DNA of 8,824 nucleotides, from the NCBI GenBank assembly GCA_015663215.1, contig DQSP01000244.1:1-8824 (forward strand), given 5' to 3'. The notes under the pieces were generated by a model. It was not told the origin of the DNA and ran no database searches. It saw only the letters and a program-made list of their open reading frames with translations. The position numbers and the translations under genes are program-made. This DNA is from Sulfurimonas sp. Lineage in GTDB: Bacteria; Campylobacterota; Campylobacteria; Campylobacterales; Sulfurimonadaceae. Positions within the stretch are counted from its first letter, which is position 1. Every line of letters begins with the position of its first letter. Shown here piece after piece: positions 7,596-8,824 of this stretch.

Positions 7596-8420
7596 ATGAA
7601 AAAAATATTATTTAATTATACAATTGGGCTTATCTCACTGTTTTTAGTATCTTGTGGCGGTGGTAGTGGTGATGATAATGGAACAAAGATGTATGTGGGC
7701 TCTAGCTTTGATTGGCGTTTAGATGATATTGATGAAAGTACTAAGCTGAATGTAAAAGTGATTGATGTGGATGCTTTTTGGACAACCAAAGAGAGTATTG
7801 ATGCTTGGCATAATGACGGTATTCATGTGATTGCTTATCTTTCTGTGGGTACAGTCGAAGAGACACGAGATGATGCAGAGGATTTTCCTGAAGCCTTGAT
7901 AGGCAATGTCTACCCAAACTTTCCTGAAGAGAGATTCCTAGATATTAGAGATATAGAAGCACTTAAACCTATCATGATAAAGCGACTAGATATGATAAAA
8001 GAGAAGGGATTTGATAGCATAGAACCTGACAATATAGACTTGTATGTTTGGGATTTAAACGATGCTAACAAGACAGGGTTTAATTTAAAAGAAGAAGATA
8101 CACGAAAATATATGGACTTTTTGATTGTAGAGGCGCATAAAAGAGGTCTAAGTATCGGACAGAAAAATACCACCGACCTTTCTTTAGAGTATGTAGATAA
8201 GTTTGATTGGGCATTGGTAGAGTCAGCCTTTAAGTTTGGTTTTGCTGATGAAGTTAAGATTTATACTGATAAAAATAAACCTGTTTTTGCTACAGAATAC
8301 ACAGACTTAATGGATGAAGAAGAGTTCTTAAGAGATGTTTGTCCCAAAGCAAAACTATGGGGGTTTACTGCCATTTTAAAGAACAGAGATTTGGATAGTT
8401 TTGTTCGTAGATGCCCATAA
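7596..8420 (+). CDS. GH114-family lipoprotein, diverged second copy
   Basis: Second GH114-like TIM-barrel protein, 274 residues. Residues 1-20 form a lipoprotein signal: basic start MKK, hydrophobic core, lipobox LVSC with C20, then a flexible GGGSGDDNG linker. Glycine after the cysteine suggests sorting to the outer membrane rather than inner-membrane retention. Motifs shared with the first copy: HVIAYLSVGTVEETRDDAEDF region (77-97), FDSIEPDNIDLY (139-150, D145 the likely catalytic acid), KTGF (159-162), and the C-terminal pair C249 and C273 with an ending in RRCP. It differs from the first copy at the aromatic entry motif (SSFDWRLDD for STTWHWQLNGE) and in place of NEEC...EC, which reads VESAFKFGFADE: the glutamate E209 is kept and all the cysteines are gone. 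It also has an insertion, VWDLNDAN (151-158). It probably keeps hydrolase chemistry but with altered substrate preference or binding; loss of activity cannot be excluded. It lies 27 bp after the first copy on the same strand, without a Shine-Dalgarno. Confidence 0.82.
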   Translation: MKKILFNYTIGLISLFLVSCGGGSGDDNGTKMYVGSSFDWRLDDIDESTKLNVKVIDVDAFWTTKESIDAWHNDGIHVIAYLSVGTVEETRDDAEDFPEALIGNVYPNFPEERFLDIRDIEALKPIMIKRLDMIKEKGFDSIEPDNIDLYVWDLNDANKTGFNLKEEDTRKYMDFLIVEAHKRGLSIGQKNTTDLSLEYVDKFDWALVESAFKFGFADEVKIYTDKNKPVFATEYTDLMDEEEFLRDVCPKAKLWGFTAILKNRDLDSFVRRCP

Positions 8421-8429
8421 TCAAATTTT

Positions 8430-8438
8430 TGATAAAAT
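8430..8438 (+). promoter_or_regulatory. Possible leaderless promoter for the epimerase gene
   Basis: TGATAAAAT is an extended -10 (TGn plus TAAAAT, 8433-8438) ending 6 nt before the ATG at 8445, matching the spacing of the box at 7581-7589. No Shine-Dalgarno is present in the 24-bp gap after the GH114 lipoprotein gene. This would give the epimerase its own transcript, separate from the GH114 pair. Confidence 0.45.
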
Positions 8439-8444
8439 AGTACT

Positions 8445-8824
8445 ATGAGATATATAGATGATGATTTAACAGACAAAAAGATACTTATCACAGGTGGGGC
8501 AGGTTTTATCGGGAGTAATCTTGCCTTTTACTTTCAAAACAACCATCCTCATGCGAAAGTGACAGTGCTAGATATCTTTCGCAGTGAAGAGACTTTTAGT
8601 AATGGTAACCTTAAAAGCTTTGGACACTTTAAAAATCTTCTTGGATTTAGGGGTGAAGTGCGACAAGGGGATATCAATGATAAAATGCTTATTGAAAGGC
8701 TTAAAAGCGAAGGTTATGATTACATCTTTCATGAAGCAGCGATTTCTGATACAACGGTACTTGACCAAGCTATCATGATACAAACCAATGTGAATGCTTT
8801 TAAAGCCTTGCTGGATGTGGCACA
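8445..8824 (+). CDS. hldD: NAD(P)-dependent sugar-nucleotide epimerase, HldD-like (5' part only)
   Basis: Short-chain dehydrogenase/epimerase (extended SDR), read for 126 codons before the window ends. The Rossmann glycine motif GGAGFIGSN (residues 17-25) follows the first strand KILITGG; D43 (VTVLDIF) ends the second strand at the cofactor ribose. ETFSNGN (49-55), QGDIND (74-79) and YIFHEAAISDTT (93-104) resemble ADP-L-glycero-D-manno-heptose 6-epimerase (HldD), which has the pattern IFHEGACSSTT and a TKFVN segment in E. coli. HldD makes the heptose precursor of the LPS inner core. The catalytic YxxxK is beyond the window, so a different epimerase such as a UDP-GlcNAc/UDP-GalNAc 4-epimerase feeding Pel cannot be fully excluded, though the motifs favour HldD. 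It starts at the first ATG after the -10-like box; no stronger start is visible. Probably a separate housekeeping LPS gene rather than part of the pel system. Confidence 0.72.
   Translation, partial: MRYIDDDLTDKKILITGGAGFIGSNLAFYFQNNHPHAKVTVLDIFRSEETFSNGNLKSFGHFKNLLGFRGEVRQGDINDKMLIERLKSEGYDYIFHEAAISDTTVLDQAIMIQTNVNAFKALLDVA

Noticed and set aside
7910..8491. Minus-strand frames opposite the GH114 lipoprotein and the 5' end of the epimerase gene
   Set aside because: Antisense to genes with recognisable motifs on the plus strand; composition explained by those genes.
8568..8783. Overlapping short frames on both strands inside the epimerase gene
   Set aside because: The epimerase frame from 8445 carries the Rossmann motif and runs through the region without stops; the others are shadows.
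8445..8824. Epimerase as a dedicated UDP-GalNAc supplier for Pel
   Set aside because: Attractive because Pel needs GalNAc precursors, but the ETFSN and IFHEAAISDTT segments resemble HldD, and it appears to have its own promoter; the deciding catalytic region is outside the window.
1..8824. CRISPR array, insertion sequence, tRNA or rRNA
   Set aside because: No regularly spaced repeats, transposase motifs, terminal repeats flanking a gene, or cloverleaf/rRNA-like stretches were seen on either strand.

Overview
The window looks like a chromosomal segment from a low-GC, Gram-negative bacterium, most likely one of the Campylobacterota (a Sulfurimonas/Sulfurovum/Arcobacter-like organism). This assignment is inference. 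It rests on the AT-rich DNA with short gaps, extended -10 promoters without a clear -35, the lipoprotein signal, and the style of the heptose-epimerase-like protein at the right edge.

Layout: (1) Positions 1-6616, minus strand, hold a tightly packed Pel exopolysaccharide operon read right to left: pelD, pelE, pelF, pelG, pelA. Every junction is within 1 nt or overlapping. PelA has no entry in a simple closed-ORF search because it runs off the left edge; I read 551 codons of it. (2) Positions 6617-6797 are a very AT-rich divergent promoter region. It contains a 35-bp near-palindrome whose two ends are extended -10 elements pointing in opposite directions. (3) Positions 6798-8420, plus strand, hold two tandem, diverged glycoside hydrolase family 114 genes (endo-alpha-1,4-polygalactosaminidase family). 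The first has a Sec signal peptide and the second is a lipoprotein. (4) From 8445 to the right edge is the start of an NAD(P)-dependent sugar-nucleotide epimerase, most like HldD.

How they fit together: PelD (c-di-GMP receptor), PelE, PelF (glycosyltransferase) and PelG (membrane transporter) form the inner-membrane Pel synthase. PelA is the periplasmic hydrolase/deacetylase. Pel is an alpha-1,4-linked, partly deacetylated GalNAc polymer, which is the kind of chain GH114 enzymes cut. The two divergent GH114 genes are therefore good candidates for dedicated Pel-trimming or biofilm-dispersal enzymes. The gene order DEFGA differs from the classical pelABCDEFG order. The outer-membrane export genes pelB and pelC are not in the window and, if present, would lie left of position 1.

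The most interesting points are the paired GH114 enzymes joined to pel through a shared symmetric promoter, the rearranged operon with late pelA, the sequence divergence of the second GH114 copy, and two precisely matching TGATARAAT boxes 6 nt before start codons that lack Shine-Dalgarno sequences (possible leaderless transcripts).
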